Below, one piece after another: positions 7,674 through 14,481 of a stretch of 41,710 nt of DNA. How positions within the stretch are numbered: the first letter of the stretch is position 1; each line of letters opens with the position of its first letter. Origin of the DNA: Streptomyces acidicola (GTDB lineage Bacteria; Actinomycetota; Actinomycetes; Streptomycetales; Streptomycetaceae); NCBI RefSeq assembly GCF_009377235.1, contig NZ_VMNX01000065.1, forward strand, positions 1-41,710, read 5' to 3'. The notes beneath the pieces were generated by a model that was given only the letters and a program-made list of their open reading frames with translations, searched no databases and was not told the origin of the DNA. The translations under genes and the position numbers were made by a program.

Positions 7674-8737
7674 ACGGGGGTTGGTCCTCCGTCAGTCGGG
7701 GGTGGCTGGACGCTGTCGCGGACGACGATGTGGGTGCCGAGCAGGTGGTGGGTGCCCGCGGTGTGGTCGGGGTCGCGCAGAGCGATGCGGACGGCGGCGC
7801 GGCCGAGTTCCTCGGCGGGGGTGCGGACCGTGGTGAGCGGCGGGTTGAAGTCCTCGGCGAGCGGGATGTCGTTGTAGCCGACGACGGAGATGTCGTGCGG
7901 CACGCGCAGCCCCGCGTCGGCGATGGCCCGCAGGGCGCCGGCGGCCACCATGTCGTCCCCCGCGAAGACGGCGGTGAACTCCCTTGTATTTTTGAGGAGT
8001 TCGGACATGGCTCGGTGTCCTGCCGCTCGGCCGAGGCCGCAGTCGATGACGTGGGCGGCATCGGTCGGCAGGCCGTGTTCGGCGAGCGCGGCCCGGTAGC
8101 CGGCGACGCGGGCGTCGAGGGCCGTGTTGCCGGGCAGTCCGCCGAGGAAGACGATACGGCGGTGGCCCGCCGACAGCAGGTGACCGGTGATGGCGCGGGC
8201 GCCGGCCTCGTTGTCGAACTCCACGACGAGGGCGGGGATGCCGGGGTCGGGCGCGGGCCGTCCGCACAGCACGAGGCGGGCGCCGGAGGCGTCGAGGGCC
8301 TGCGCGTAGCGGGCGACGCGCTCGCGGTAGGCGTCGTCCTCGACGACCCCACCGACGAGGATCACCAGCCGGGCGCCCTCCTCCCGCATCAGCTGCACGA
8401 ACTCCAGCTCGCGCCCGGGGTCGCCGCCGGTCGTGCCGACCAGGCAGAGCCAGCCGCGGGCGGCGGCCTCCGCCTCGACGCCCTCGGCGACCTGGGCGTA
8501 GAAGGGGCTGGTGACCTGGCGCAGGACGACGGCGACCATCTTGCGGCCGCCGCCGACCAGGGCGCGGGCGTGCGCGTTGGCGACGTAGTCGAGGTCGCGG
8601 GCCGCGCGCAGCACCCGGGTCCTCGTCGCGGGCGGGACCGGGTAGTTGCCGCTGAGCACCCGCGAGACGGTGGCCACGGACACGCCCGCCCGCTCGGCGA
8701 CCTCGCGGATCGTGACCCGCCCCTTCGACGTCGTCAT
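7670..8737 (-). CDS. LacI family transcriptional regulator of the sugar operon
   Basis: DNA-binding repressor of the LacI/GalR class, 355 aa. The helix-turn-helix with hinge helix is at residues about 8-60 ('VTIREVAERAGVSVATVSRVLSGN', then 'ARDLDYVANAHARALVGG'). A periplasmic-binding-like sensor domain follows (about 65-350) with typical 'FAGDDMVAAGALRAIADAGLRVPHDISVVGYND' and 'PPLTTVRTPAEELGRAAV'. The start ATG 8737 is chosen over ATG 8749 because GGGAAG lies about 6 nt upstream of it. It lies 48 bp after the binding-protein gene and overlaps the DUF2264 gene. The natural target is the palindrome at 12418-12431 in front of the operon (inference), giving autoregulation. Confidence 0.92.
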   Translation of the reverse strand: MTTSKGRVTIREVAERAGVSVATVSRVLSGNYPVPPATRTRVLRAARDLDYVANAHARALVGGGRKMVAVVLRQVTSPFYAQVAEGVEAEAAARGWLCLVGTTGGDPGRELEFVQLMREEGARLVILVGGVVEDDAYRERVARYAQALDASGARLVLCGRPAPDPGIPALVVEFDNEAGARAITGHLLSAGHRRIVFLGGLPGNTALDARVAGYRAALAEHGLPTDAAHVIDCGLGRAAGHRAMSELLKNTREFTAVFAGDDMVAAGALRAIADAGLRVPHDISVVGYNDIPLAEDFNPPLTTVRTPAEELGRAAVRIALRDPDHTAGTHHLLGTHIVVRDSVQPPPTDGGPTPV

Positions 8738-8785
8738 GTCGCTTCCCATCCCCCGCGTCTCCCTCCGGCCGTCCGTCGCCGCACG

Positions 8786-10453
8786 TCAGCTGTTGGCCGC
8801 GTGGTCCTCGGCGAATTCCTCGGCCATTCTGTCGCCGCCGCGGTCCCGCCACTTCTTCACGGCCGCGTCGTACTCCGAGAGCGGGACGCGGCCGGCGATG
8901 ATGCCGGTCGCGGTGTCAGTCATCAGGGCGTCCAGGGTGGTGCCCTGTGCGGTGTAGGTGCGGGACTGCAGGCCGTAGCGGGCGTTGCGGATCGCGTGCG
9001 GGACGGTTTTCTGCTGCCAGGCGTGCAGGGCGCGTACGGCGTCGGGCATGCCCGGTACGAAGAGCACCTGCGGGCCCTCGGCGAGGTACTTCAGCGGGAG
9101 GTTGGTGTTGTTCTCGACCTTGCCCAGCTCGTTGGGTTCGGGCGAGCCGTCCTTGGCACGGGTGAAGTGGGTGCCCTCGACGCCGTAGTGGACGAGCTCC
9201 CACTCCTTCGAACCGAAGGGTGCGGCAAGGTAGTTGAGGATGCGCAGCAGCAGCTCGACGCGGTCCTTCTTCGCCTTCTTCACGATGGTGTAGCCGAAGG
9301 AGCGGCGGGCCGCGACGATGCCGCCCGGTTCGCCGCCGACGCCGTACGGCAGCGCCGCCGCCGGGGTGAGCAGTCCCTCGGAGTCGAGGAACTTGGGCAG
9401 ATAGGCGCCGAACCCGTCCTGCATGGAGCCGACGGTCCCGTTCAGCCAGAGCGTGGCCAGGTCCGCCTGGGAGAGCGAGGTGGCGTCGGGGTGGTAGGAG
9501 CCGTCCTTGCGCAGCTGTGCCTGGTAGGCGACGGCGGCCTTGTAGCGCTCGTCGGTGAAGTTGGAGTGGAAGGTGCCCTCCTTGTCCACGGCCCAGCCCT
9601 GCGGGGCGTTGTGCGCGGCCGAGTGGTAGCCGTTGCCGAAAACGGATCCGGTGGCGGCGCCGAGGGCGTACTTCTTGCCGCCCGTGCCCTTCTTGGCGAC
9701 GGCGGCGAAGTCCTCGGAGGTCCAGCCCTCCTTCATGCCCGCGTCGGTGAAGAAGCCCTGGTTGACCCAGAGGGTGGAGCCGGGCAGCGGACGTTCCAGC
9801 GGGATGCCGTAGATCCGGCCGCCGATGCGGCCCATGTCGCGCCAGGCATGGGTGGGGATGCCCGCCAGGTTCGGGTACGCCTTGACGGCGTCGCCGGACA
9901 GGAACGGGGTGAGGTCCTCGGCGCGGCGCTGGACGAACTGGGACTCCCGGGGCAGGACGAACCCGGAGAAGACGTTGATGATGTCGGGCAGATCGCCGGC
10001 GTCACCGGCCATCACGGTCCCCATCTTCTTCTGGTAGTCGGTCTGCGAGATGATCGCGTACTCGATCTTCACGCCGAGCGCCTTCTCGACCGCCGCCCAG
10101 AACTGGTTGGCCGACGCCGGCTTGGGCGGCACGCCGAAGGACACCGACATGACCCTGATCGTCGAGCCGTCGCCCGGCTTGTCGGGGACCGCCGTCACCA
10201 GGTCGGAGGGGTACGCGGTGTAGCCGGCCTGGACGCCCTCCTCGGTGGGCGCGAGGTCGGGCTTCGGGCCGGAGAAGGGGACGTAGGCGGGCCAAGGGGC
10301 CAGTTTCTTGCCCGCGTTGGAGACGTCGCCGTCGTCGGAGCCCGAGGAGCAGGCGGTGAGCGTGCCGGGGACGGCGAGTGCGGCTCCGCCGACGGCGATC
10401 GAGCGCAGCAGGGTGCGCCGGGACATAGAGGGCTTCGATGGCTGCGGGGACAT
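8786..10453 (-). CDS. Sugar ABC transporter substrate-binding lipoprotein (LplA/YtcQ type)
   Basis: Extracellular solute-binding protein of the large (about 550-aa) family 1 branch that accompanies LplB/LplC-type permeases. The N-terminus has a twin-arginine-like stretch 'SRRTLLRSIAVGGAALAV' and a lipobox LTAC with Cys35, so it is an exported lipoprotein. Mature-protein features include 'AGDAGDLPDIINVFSG' and a C-terminal 'YDAAVKKWRDRGGDRMAEEF', both typical of this branch. It lies 62 bp downstream of the second permease and 48 bp upstream of the LacI gene. An AAAGG lies about 11 nt before ATG 10453; ATG 10426 is a possible alternative. No ATPase is encoded in the operon; Streptomyces sugar importers often share one MsiK-type ATPase, so that is not surprising. 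Confidence 0.92.
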   Translation of the reverse strand: MSPQPSKPSMSRRTLLRSIAVGGAALAVPGTLTACSSGSDDGDVSNAGKKLAPWPAYVPFSGPKPDLAPTEEGVQAGYTAYPSDLVTAVPDKPGDGSTIRVMSVSFGVPPKPASANQFWAAVEKALGVKIEYAIISQTDYQKKMGTVMAGDAGDLPDIINVFSGFVLPRESQFVQRRAEDLTPFLSGDAVKAYPNLAGIPTHAWRDMGRIGGRIYGIPLERPLPGSTLWVNQGFFTDAGMKEGWTSEDFAAVAKKGTGGKKYALGAATGSVFGNGYHSAAHNAPQGWAVDKEGTFHSNFTDERYKAAVAYQAQLRKDGSYHPDATSLSQADLATLWLNGTVGSMQDGFGAYLPKFLDSEGLLTPAAALPYGVGGEPGGIVAARRSFGYTIVKKAKKDRVELLLRILNYLAAPFGSKEWELVHYGVEGTHFTRAKDGSPEPNELGKVENNTNLPLKYLAEGPQVLFVPGMPDAVRALHAWQQKTVPHAIRNARYGLQSRTYTAQGTTLDALMTDTATGIIAGRVPLSEYDAAVKKWRDRGGDRMAEEFAEDHAANS

Positions 10454-10515
10454 GGGCAGGCGACCTTTCGTAGCACGGCTCTTGACGTCGCGTCAGCTGT
10501 ACGGGTGGGTGCTGC

Positions 10516-11403
10516 TCAGCTCTTGATGGCTCCGGTGAGCACGCCCTTGGTGAAGTACTTCTGGAGGAAGGGGTAGACGAGCAGGATCGGCACGGTGGCG
10601 ATCACGAGGACGGCCATCTGCACGGTCTGCGGGGCGTTGACGGTGGCCTCGCCGGTGGTGGTGTCGGTGATCCCGGAACCGGCCACCACATAGGTGCGCA
10701 GCACCTGTTGCAGCGGCCAGTTGTCGCTCTCCAGGTAGAGGGAGGCGTAGAACCAGGAGTTCCAGTACGCCACCGCGTAGAAGAGGCCGACGACGGCGAG
10801 GGCCGCCTTCGACAGGGGCAGGACCACCGACCACAGCACGCGCCAGTCCCCGGCGCCATCGAGCCGGGCCGCCTCGTACAGCTCTTCCGGGATGCCTTGG
10901 AAGAAGCCGCGCAGGACGACCAGGTTGAAGACGTTGACGAGGACGGGCAGCACCAGTGAGGTGTACGAGTCGAGCAGCCCTAGCTCCTTGACCAGCAGGA
11001 AGCTCGGGATCATGCCCGGTGGGAACAGGAACGTGAACAGGACGAGCAGCAGGACGGGTTTGCCGCCGAAGACGCCGGGGCGGGACAGGGCGTAGGCGAG
11101 GGTCACGGTGCAGGCGAGGCTGAGCAGGGTGCCGATGACGGTGACTCCCGCGCTGACACCGAGAGCCTGGGTGACGATGCCGCCGTCGAGGATGTCCTCG
11201 TACGCCTTGAGCGTGGGGTTCTGCGGCCACAGCACCCAGCCGCCGTTCGCGATCACCTCGCGCTGGGAGGCGAGCGAGGTGGACAGGATGACCAGGAATG
11301 GTACGCAGACCAGCAGGACGACCGCGGCGAGCGCGAGGATCTTGGCCGCCTGGGTGACGGGCTTCGGCTTCTCCATCCAGCCGGGCCGGGTGTGCGCGCT
11401 CAC
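10516..11403 (-). CDS. Carbohydrate ABC transporter permease (LplC/YtcP type)
   Basis: Second inner-membrane permease of the importer, 295 aa with six predicted hydrophobic segments. The EAA loop is 'IPEELYEAARLDGAGDWRVLWSVVLPLSK' (about residues 190-218), where the permease contacts the ATPase. The first helix is 'AAVVLLVCVPFLVILSTSLAS', and the C-terminal 'QKYFTKGVLTGAIKS' is a signature ending of the family. The start GTG 11403 overlaps the stop of the upstream permease (GTGA), with AGGGGG about 8 nt before it. Confidence 0.93.
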   Translation of the reverse strand: MSAHTRPGWMEKPKPVTQAAKILALAAVVLLVCVPFLVILSTSLASQREVIANGGWVLWPQNPTLKAYEDILDGGIVTQALGVSAGVTVIGTLLSLACTVTLAYALSRPGVFGGKPVLLLVLFTFLFPPGMIPSFLLVKELGLLDSYTSLVLPVLVNVFNLVVLRGFFQGIPEELYEAARLDGAGDWRVLWSVVLPLSKAALAVVGLFYAVAYWNSWFYASLYLESDNWPLQQVLRTYVVAGSGITDTTTGEATVNAPQTVQMAVLVIATVPILLVYPFLQKYFTKGVLTGAIKS

Positions 11404-12380
11404 TTGTAGACCCCCTGTTCGCCGAGGCGGTGGGCGACCTTGTTGGCCGCGTAGACGAGCAGGGCGCCCACCACGCCCTTGAACAGGCCCGCGGCCGCGG
11501 CGAATCCGTAGTCGCCGCCGACGATGCCCTGGTAGTAGACGAAGGTGTCGATGATCTCGGCGGCCTCGGGGCCGACCGCGTCACGCTGGAGCAGCATCTG
11601 CTCGAAGCCGACGGAGAGGATGTCGCCGAGTCGCATGATCAGCAGCAGGACGATGACCGGGCGGATCGCGGGCAGGGTGACGTGCCAGAAGCGCCGCCAG
11701 GGTCCGGCGCCGTCGATGGCGGCGGCCTCGTACTGCTGCTCGTCGACCTGGGAGAGCGCGGCGAGGAAGATGATCGTGCCCCAGCCGGCGTCCTTCCAGA
11801 TCACCTGGGCGACGACGAGCGGCTGGAAGGCGTCGGGGTTGCCGATGATGTCGACGGTGCTCAGGCCGGCGTCACCGAGGTAGCCGTTCACCAGGCCCGT
11901 GTCGCCGAGTACCTGCTGGAAGAGGGCGACGACGATCACCCATGAGATGAAGTGCGGCAGGTACGCCACCGACTGCACGAAACGGCGGACCGTGCTCCAG
12001 GTGAGCGTGTGCAGCAGCAGGGCGAGGGCGAGCGGGACCGGGAAGTAGAAGACGATCTGGAGGAGCGCGATCCATACGGTGTTGAGGGTCGCGTCCCAGA
12101 ACGCGTCGTCCTCGAACATCCGCTGGAAGTTGCCGAGGCCGACCCAGGGGCTGCCCCAGATGCCGTCGAACGGCACGTAGTCCTTGAAGGCGATGAGGTT
12201 GCCGACGAGCGCGCCGTAGTGGAACACGAGGAAGTACGCGAGCCCGGGCAGCATGAGCAGGAACAGCGTCCGGCTCCTACGGCCGTGAAAACCTTTTCGC
12301 TTGGTACGAGCGCGGGTGGGGCGGTGTCGTGAAGGAGTCACCGACGTCCTACCTGTGCGCTCCCGTAGCAACGCCGCCAC
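11400..12380 (-). CDS. Carbohydrate ABC transporter permease (LplB type), first gene of the sugar operon
   Basis: First permease, 326 aa. A basic N-terminal tail of about 38 residues precedes the first helix ('TLFLLMLPGLAYFLVFHYGALVGNLIAFKDY'). The EAA loop is 'VDEQQYEAAAIDGAGPWRRFWHVTLPAIRP' (about residues 205-235). The start GTG 12380 has GAGGTGAGGAGG just upstream. It is followed by the second permease (4-bp overlap), binding protein, LacI regulator and DUF2264 gene, all on the minus strand with short or no gaps, consistent with one transcript. The operator-like palindrome at 12418-12431 lies about 40 bp upstream of the start. Confidence 0.93.
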   Translation of the reverse strand: MAALLRERTGRTSVTPSRHRPTRARTKRKGFHGRRSRTLFLLMLPGLAYFLVFHYGALVGNLIAFKDYVPFDGIWGSPWVGLGNFQRMFEDDAFWDATLNTVWIALLQIVFYFPVPLALALLLHTLTWSTVRRFVQSVAYLPHFISWVIVVALFQQVLGDTGLVNGYLGDAGLSTVDIIGNPDAFQPLVVAQVIWKDAGWGTIIFLAALSQVDEQQYEAAAIDGAGPWRRFWHVTLPAIRPVIVLLLIMRLGDILSVGFEQMLLQRDAVGPEAAEIIDTFVYYQGIVGGDYGFAAAAGLFKGVVGALLVYAANKVAHRLGEQGVYK

Positions 12381-12417
12381 GGAGCCTCCTCACCTCGGGG
12401 TGTCGAGTGAGGGGAAG

Positions 12418-12431
12418 TTAAAACGTTTTCA
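12418..12431. promoter_or_regulatory. LacI-type operator in front of the sugar operon
   Basis: TTAAAACGTTTTCA contains a perfect 10-bp palindrome AAAACGTTTT with the central CG typical of LacI-family sites, and is one base from the symmetric TGAAAACGTTTTCA. It lies 38 bp upstream of the first permease start, and the operon encodes its own LacI regulator. The assignment of regulator to site is inference. Confidence 0.7.
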
Positions 12432-12523
12432 GATCCCGGTCAACACTTCTGACAGGACTTGCGACTGACGGTGCGACAGCGCGTTCCCGGCCTGTGGCGT
12501 CACGGGCGAAGCCTCAAGAGGTA

Positions 12524-12543
12524 CTTCAATGAAACGATTGAAG
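12524..12543. promoter_or_regulatory. Inverted repeat upstream of the 63-aa gene
   Basis: CTTCAAT and ATTGAAG are perfect 7-bp arms around GAAACG. The element lies 43 bp before the GTG start of the small gene and about 145 bp upstream of the divergent sugar operon. It resembles a repressor site; the regulator is unknown, and the operon's LacI protein is one possibility. Confidence 0.45.
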
Positions 12544-12586
12544 GAGGTGCCGGAAGGCGCCGGACGACGGAGAGGGAGGCGCGTAC

Positions 12587-12778
12587 GTGAAATTCGTTCT
12601 CGAAGTCGAGCTGGACGGTGCGGACTGGAACGAGGGCACCACCGTGCAGGAGTTGAGCCGCATCCTGCGGTACTGGGGCGGCAACCTCCACCACTACGAC
12701 CTCAGGCCCGGGGACGGCTCCGCCGTGTACGACTCGGGCTACCGCGAGGTCGGGCACTGGACCGTCGCGCCCGAGTGA
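12587..12778 (+). CDS. Small conserved-looking protein of unknown function (63 aa)
   Basis: It starts with GTG 12587 after a strong ribosome-binding site (GAGGGAGG, about 7 nt upstream). The protein is soluble and acidic-to-neutral ('MKFVLEVELDGADWNEGTTV' at the N-terminus, ending 'YREVGHWTVAPE'), with alternating polar/hydrophobic strands that suggest a small alpha/beta fold. No signal peptide, membrane segment or metal motif is seen. I do not recognise a characterised family. It lies divergent from the sugar operon and 444 bp before the hydroxy-acid oxidase gene, so it is probably a single-gene transcript. Confidence 0.75.
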   Translation: MKFVLEVELDGADWNEGTTVQELSRILRYWGGNLHHYDLRPGDGSAVYDSGYREVGHWTVAPE

Positions 12779-13222
12779 TCCAGGGGCCGGCCGACGGCCC
12801 CACTCCGTCGGCCGACCCCCGGTACGGAGACCGCACGGTTCCCGTGGTGGGCTCGCACTCCCCATCCGCGAGCCCGGTAGCCGCTCACGGGAACCCCGCG
12901 ACCCCGGTCTTTCGGAACGTGATGACAACGCTCGGAGCGCGAGTCTGCCGACTCCGAGCGGGAAAGGCACGTCGACCCCATGAGTTTCAGTAACTTTGAG
13001 TGTTGAAGAAGTGGCGTGATGTCACGGACCTTGATCGAGTGAAGCCCGGAACTGAGCGCCTGATGATCGTCCAGGGTGTCCACCTGGCTGGATTCGTTCG
13101 GCTCAGTAATCGGCCTGAAACATTCAGTGAGGAACTGTCCACTCCCGGGGGCTGAAGGATTCGAGCGTCCCCGCGAACGGACGCGAGCACAGTGGTTCTG
13201 CGACGAGAGGCGGGACGTACCG
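12779..13222. other. Intergenic region before the hydroxy-acid oxidase gene, with one inverted repeat
   Basis: No convincing gene. An inverted repeat, CGCTCGGAG (12929-12937) and CTCCGAGCG (12952-12960), could terminate or attenuate transcription from the small gene, though no T-run follows. From about 12975 to 13140 the sequence is clearly less GC-rich than its neighbours and matches nothing I recognise; it probably includes the oxidase promoter. Confidence 0.5.
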
Positions 13223-14386
13223 ATGGCGAAGCACTGGGCCGACTTCCAGTACGAGATCTATCTGAACGGTCTGGGGGGTGCCGTGCCACGGCTGCCCACC
13301 GATCTGACACGGCTGGAGGAGCTCACCGAGCGGCGGCTCGGCCCCGGTCCGGCCGGCTACGTGGCGGGCAGCGCGGGTGACGGCAGCACCGCCCGCGCCA
13401 ACCGGGCCGCGCTGGAGCGGCGCAGGACCGTGCCGCGGATGCTGCGCGACGTGCACGAACGGGACCTGTCCGTCGAGGTGTTGGGCCGCTCGCTGCCCGC
13501 GCCCCTGGCGCTGGCACCGGTGGGTGTGCTGTCGATCATGCACCCGGAGGCGGAGCCCGCGGCCGCCCGGGCCGCCGCCGCGCAGGGCGTGCCGTACGTG
13601 CTGTCGTCGGCCTCCAGCACGCCCATGGAGCAGGTCGCGGAGGCGATGGGTGACGCGGAGCGCTGGTTCCAGCTGTACTGGCCGAAGGACCCGGAGGTGG
13701 CGCGGAGTTTCCTCGGCCGTGCGAAGGCGGCCGGGTACTCCGTCCTGGTCGTCACCCTCGACACGCCGTTGCTCGCCTGGCGCCCGCGTGACCTCGACCA
13801 GGCGTACCTGCCGTTCCTGCACGGCGTGGGCACCGCCAACTACTTCTCCGACCCGGCGTTCCAGGCGGGCCTGGCCAAGCCCGTGCACGAGGACCCGAAC
13901 GCGGCCGTGCTGCACTTCGTGAACCTGTTCTCGGACCCCGGCAAGACCTGGCCCGACCTGGCGTTCCTGCGGGAGAACTGGGACGGCCCGATCGTCCTGA
14001 AGGGCATCCTCCACCCGGACGACGCCCGGCTCGCCCTCGACGCCGGGATGGACGGGGTGATCGTCTCCAACCACGGCGGCCGCCAGGTGGCCGGATCGAT
14101 CGCGGCGGCCGACGCGTTGCCCCGGGTGGCCGGGGCCGTGGGCGACCGGATGACCGTGCTCTTCGACAGCGGCATCCGAACGGGCGGCGACATGTTCAAG
14201 GCGCTCGCTCTGGGCGCCGACGCCGTCCTCGTGGGGCGTCCGTACGTGTACGGGCTCGCCCTCGACGGCCGGGCGGGCGTGGAGCACGTGATCCGCTGTC
14301 TGCTCGCGGAGTTCGACCTGACACTCGCGCTGTCGGGGCACGCCGGGCCGGGCACGGTCGGCGCCGACGACATCGAGGAGGCCTGA
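13223..14386 (+). CDS. FMN-dependent alpha-hydroxy-acid oxidizing protein (lactate 2-monooxygenase-like)
   Basis: Flavin enzyme of the lactate oxidase / lactate monooxygenase / glycolate oxidase family, oxidising an alpha-hydroxy acid through FMN in the cytosol. The TIM barrel covers most of the 387 residues. Visible motifs are 'LALAPVGVLSIMHPEAE' (FMN contact), 'RWFQLYWPKD', 'TLDTPLLAWRPRDLDQAYLPF' (lactate-monooxygenase-like loop), and 'VSNHGGRQVAGSIAAADALP' with the catalytic histidine and arginine. 'LFDSGIRTGGDMFKALALGADAVLVGRPY' closes the FMN phosphate site. ATG 13223 is chosen because homology starts at 'AKHWADFQYEIYLNGL' and GAGAGG lies upstream. The substrate is uncertain. A strong hairpin follows the gene. 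Confidence 0.9.
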   Translation: MAKHWADFQYEIYLNGLGGAVPRLPTDLTRLEELTERRLGPGPAGYVAGSAGDGSTARANRAALERRRTVPRMLRDVHERDLSVEVLGRSLPAPLALAPVGVLSIMHPEAEPAAARAAAAQGVPYVLSSASSTPMEQVAEAMGDAERWFQLYWPKDPEVARSFLGRAKAAGYSVLVVTLDTPLLAWRPRDLDQAYLPFLHGVGTANYFSDPAFQAGLAKPVHEDPNAAVLHFVNLFSDPGKTWPDLAFLRENWDGPIVLKGILHPDDARLALDAGMDGVIVSNHGGRQVAGSIAAADALPRVAGAVGDRMTVLFDSGIRTGGDMFKALALGADAVLVGRPYVYGLALDGRAGVEHVIRCLLAEFDLTLALSGHAGPGTVGADDIEEA

Positions 14387-14440
14387 AGTCCGCGGGCGCG
14401 TCATATCCCTCCGACCCGCCCGCGCCGGCGGCCGTACGGT

Positions 14441-14476
14441 GGGCGGGGCACCCTGCACTGTCAGGGTGCCCCGCCC
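14441..14476. terminator. Bidirectional hairpin between convergent genes
   Basis: GGGCGGGGCACCCTG (14441-14455) and its exact complement CAGGGTGCCCCGCCC (14462-14476) surround a 6-nt loop. It sits between the oxidase stop and the stop of the convergent lectin-fusion gene. The 15-bp arms are perfect; there is no long T-run, as usual for high-GC actinobacteria. Confidence 0.85.
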
Positions 14477-14481
14477 GCCCG

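Noticed and set aside
12739..13083. Minus-strand frame of 114 aa overlapping the AT-richer intergenic block
   Set aside because: No ribosome-binding site, no recognisable domain, and it runs antisense into the 63-aa gene.
14441..14476. Perfect 15-bp palindrome considered as an operator
   Set aside because: It lies between two convergent stop codons, far from any start, which fits a bidirectional terminator.
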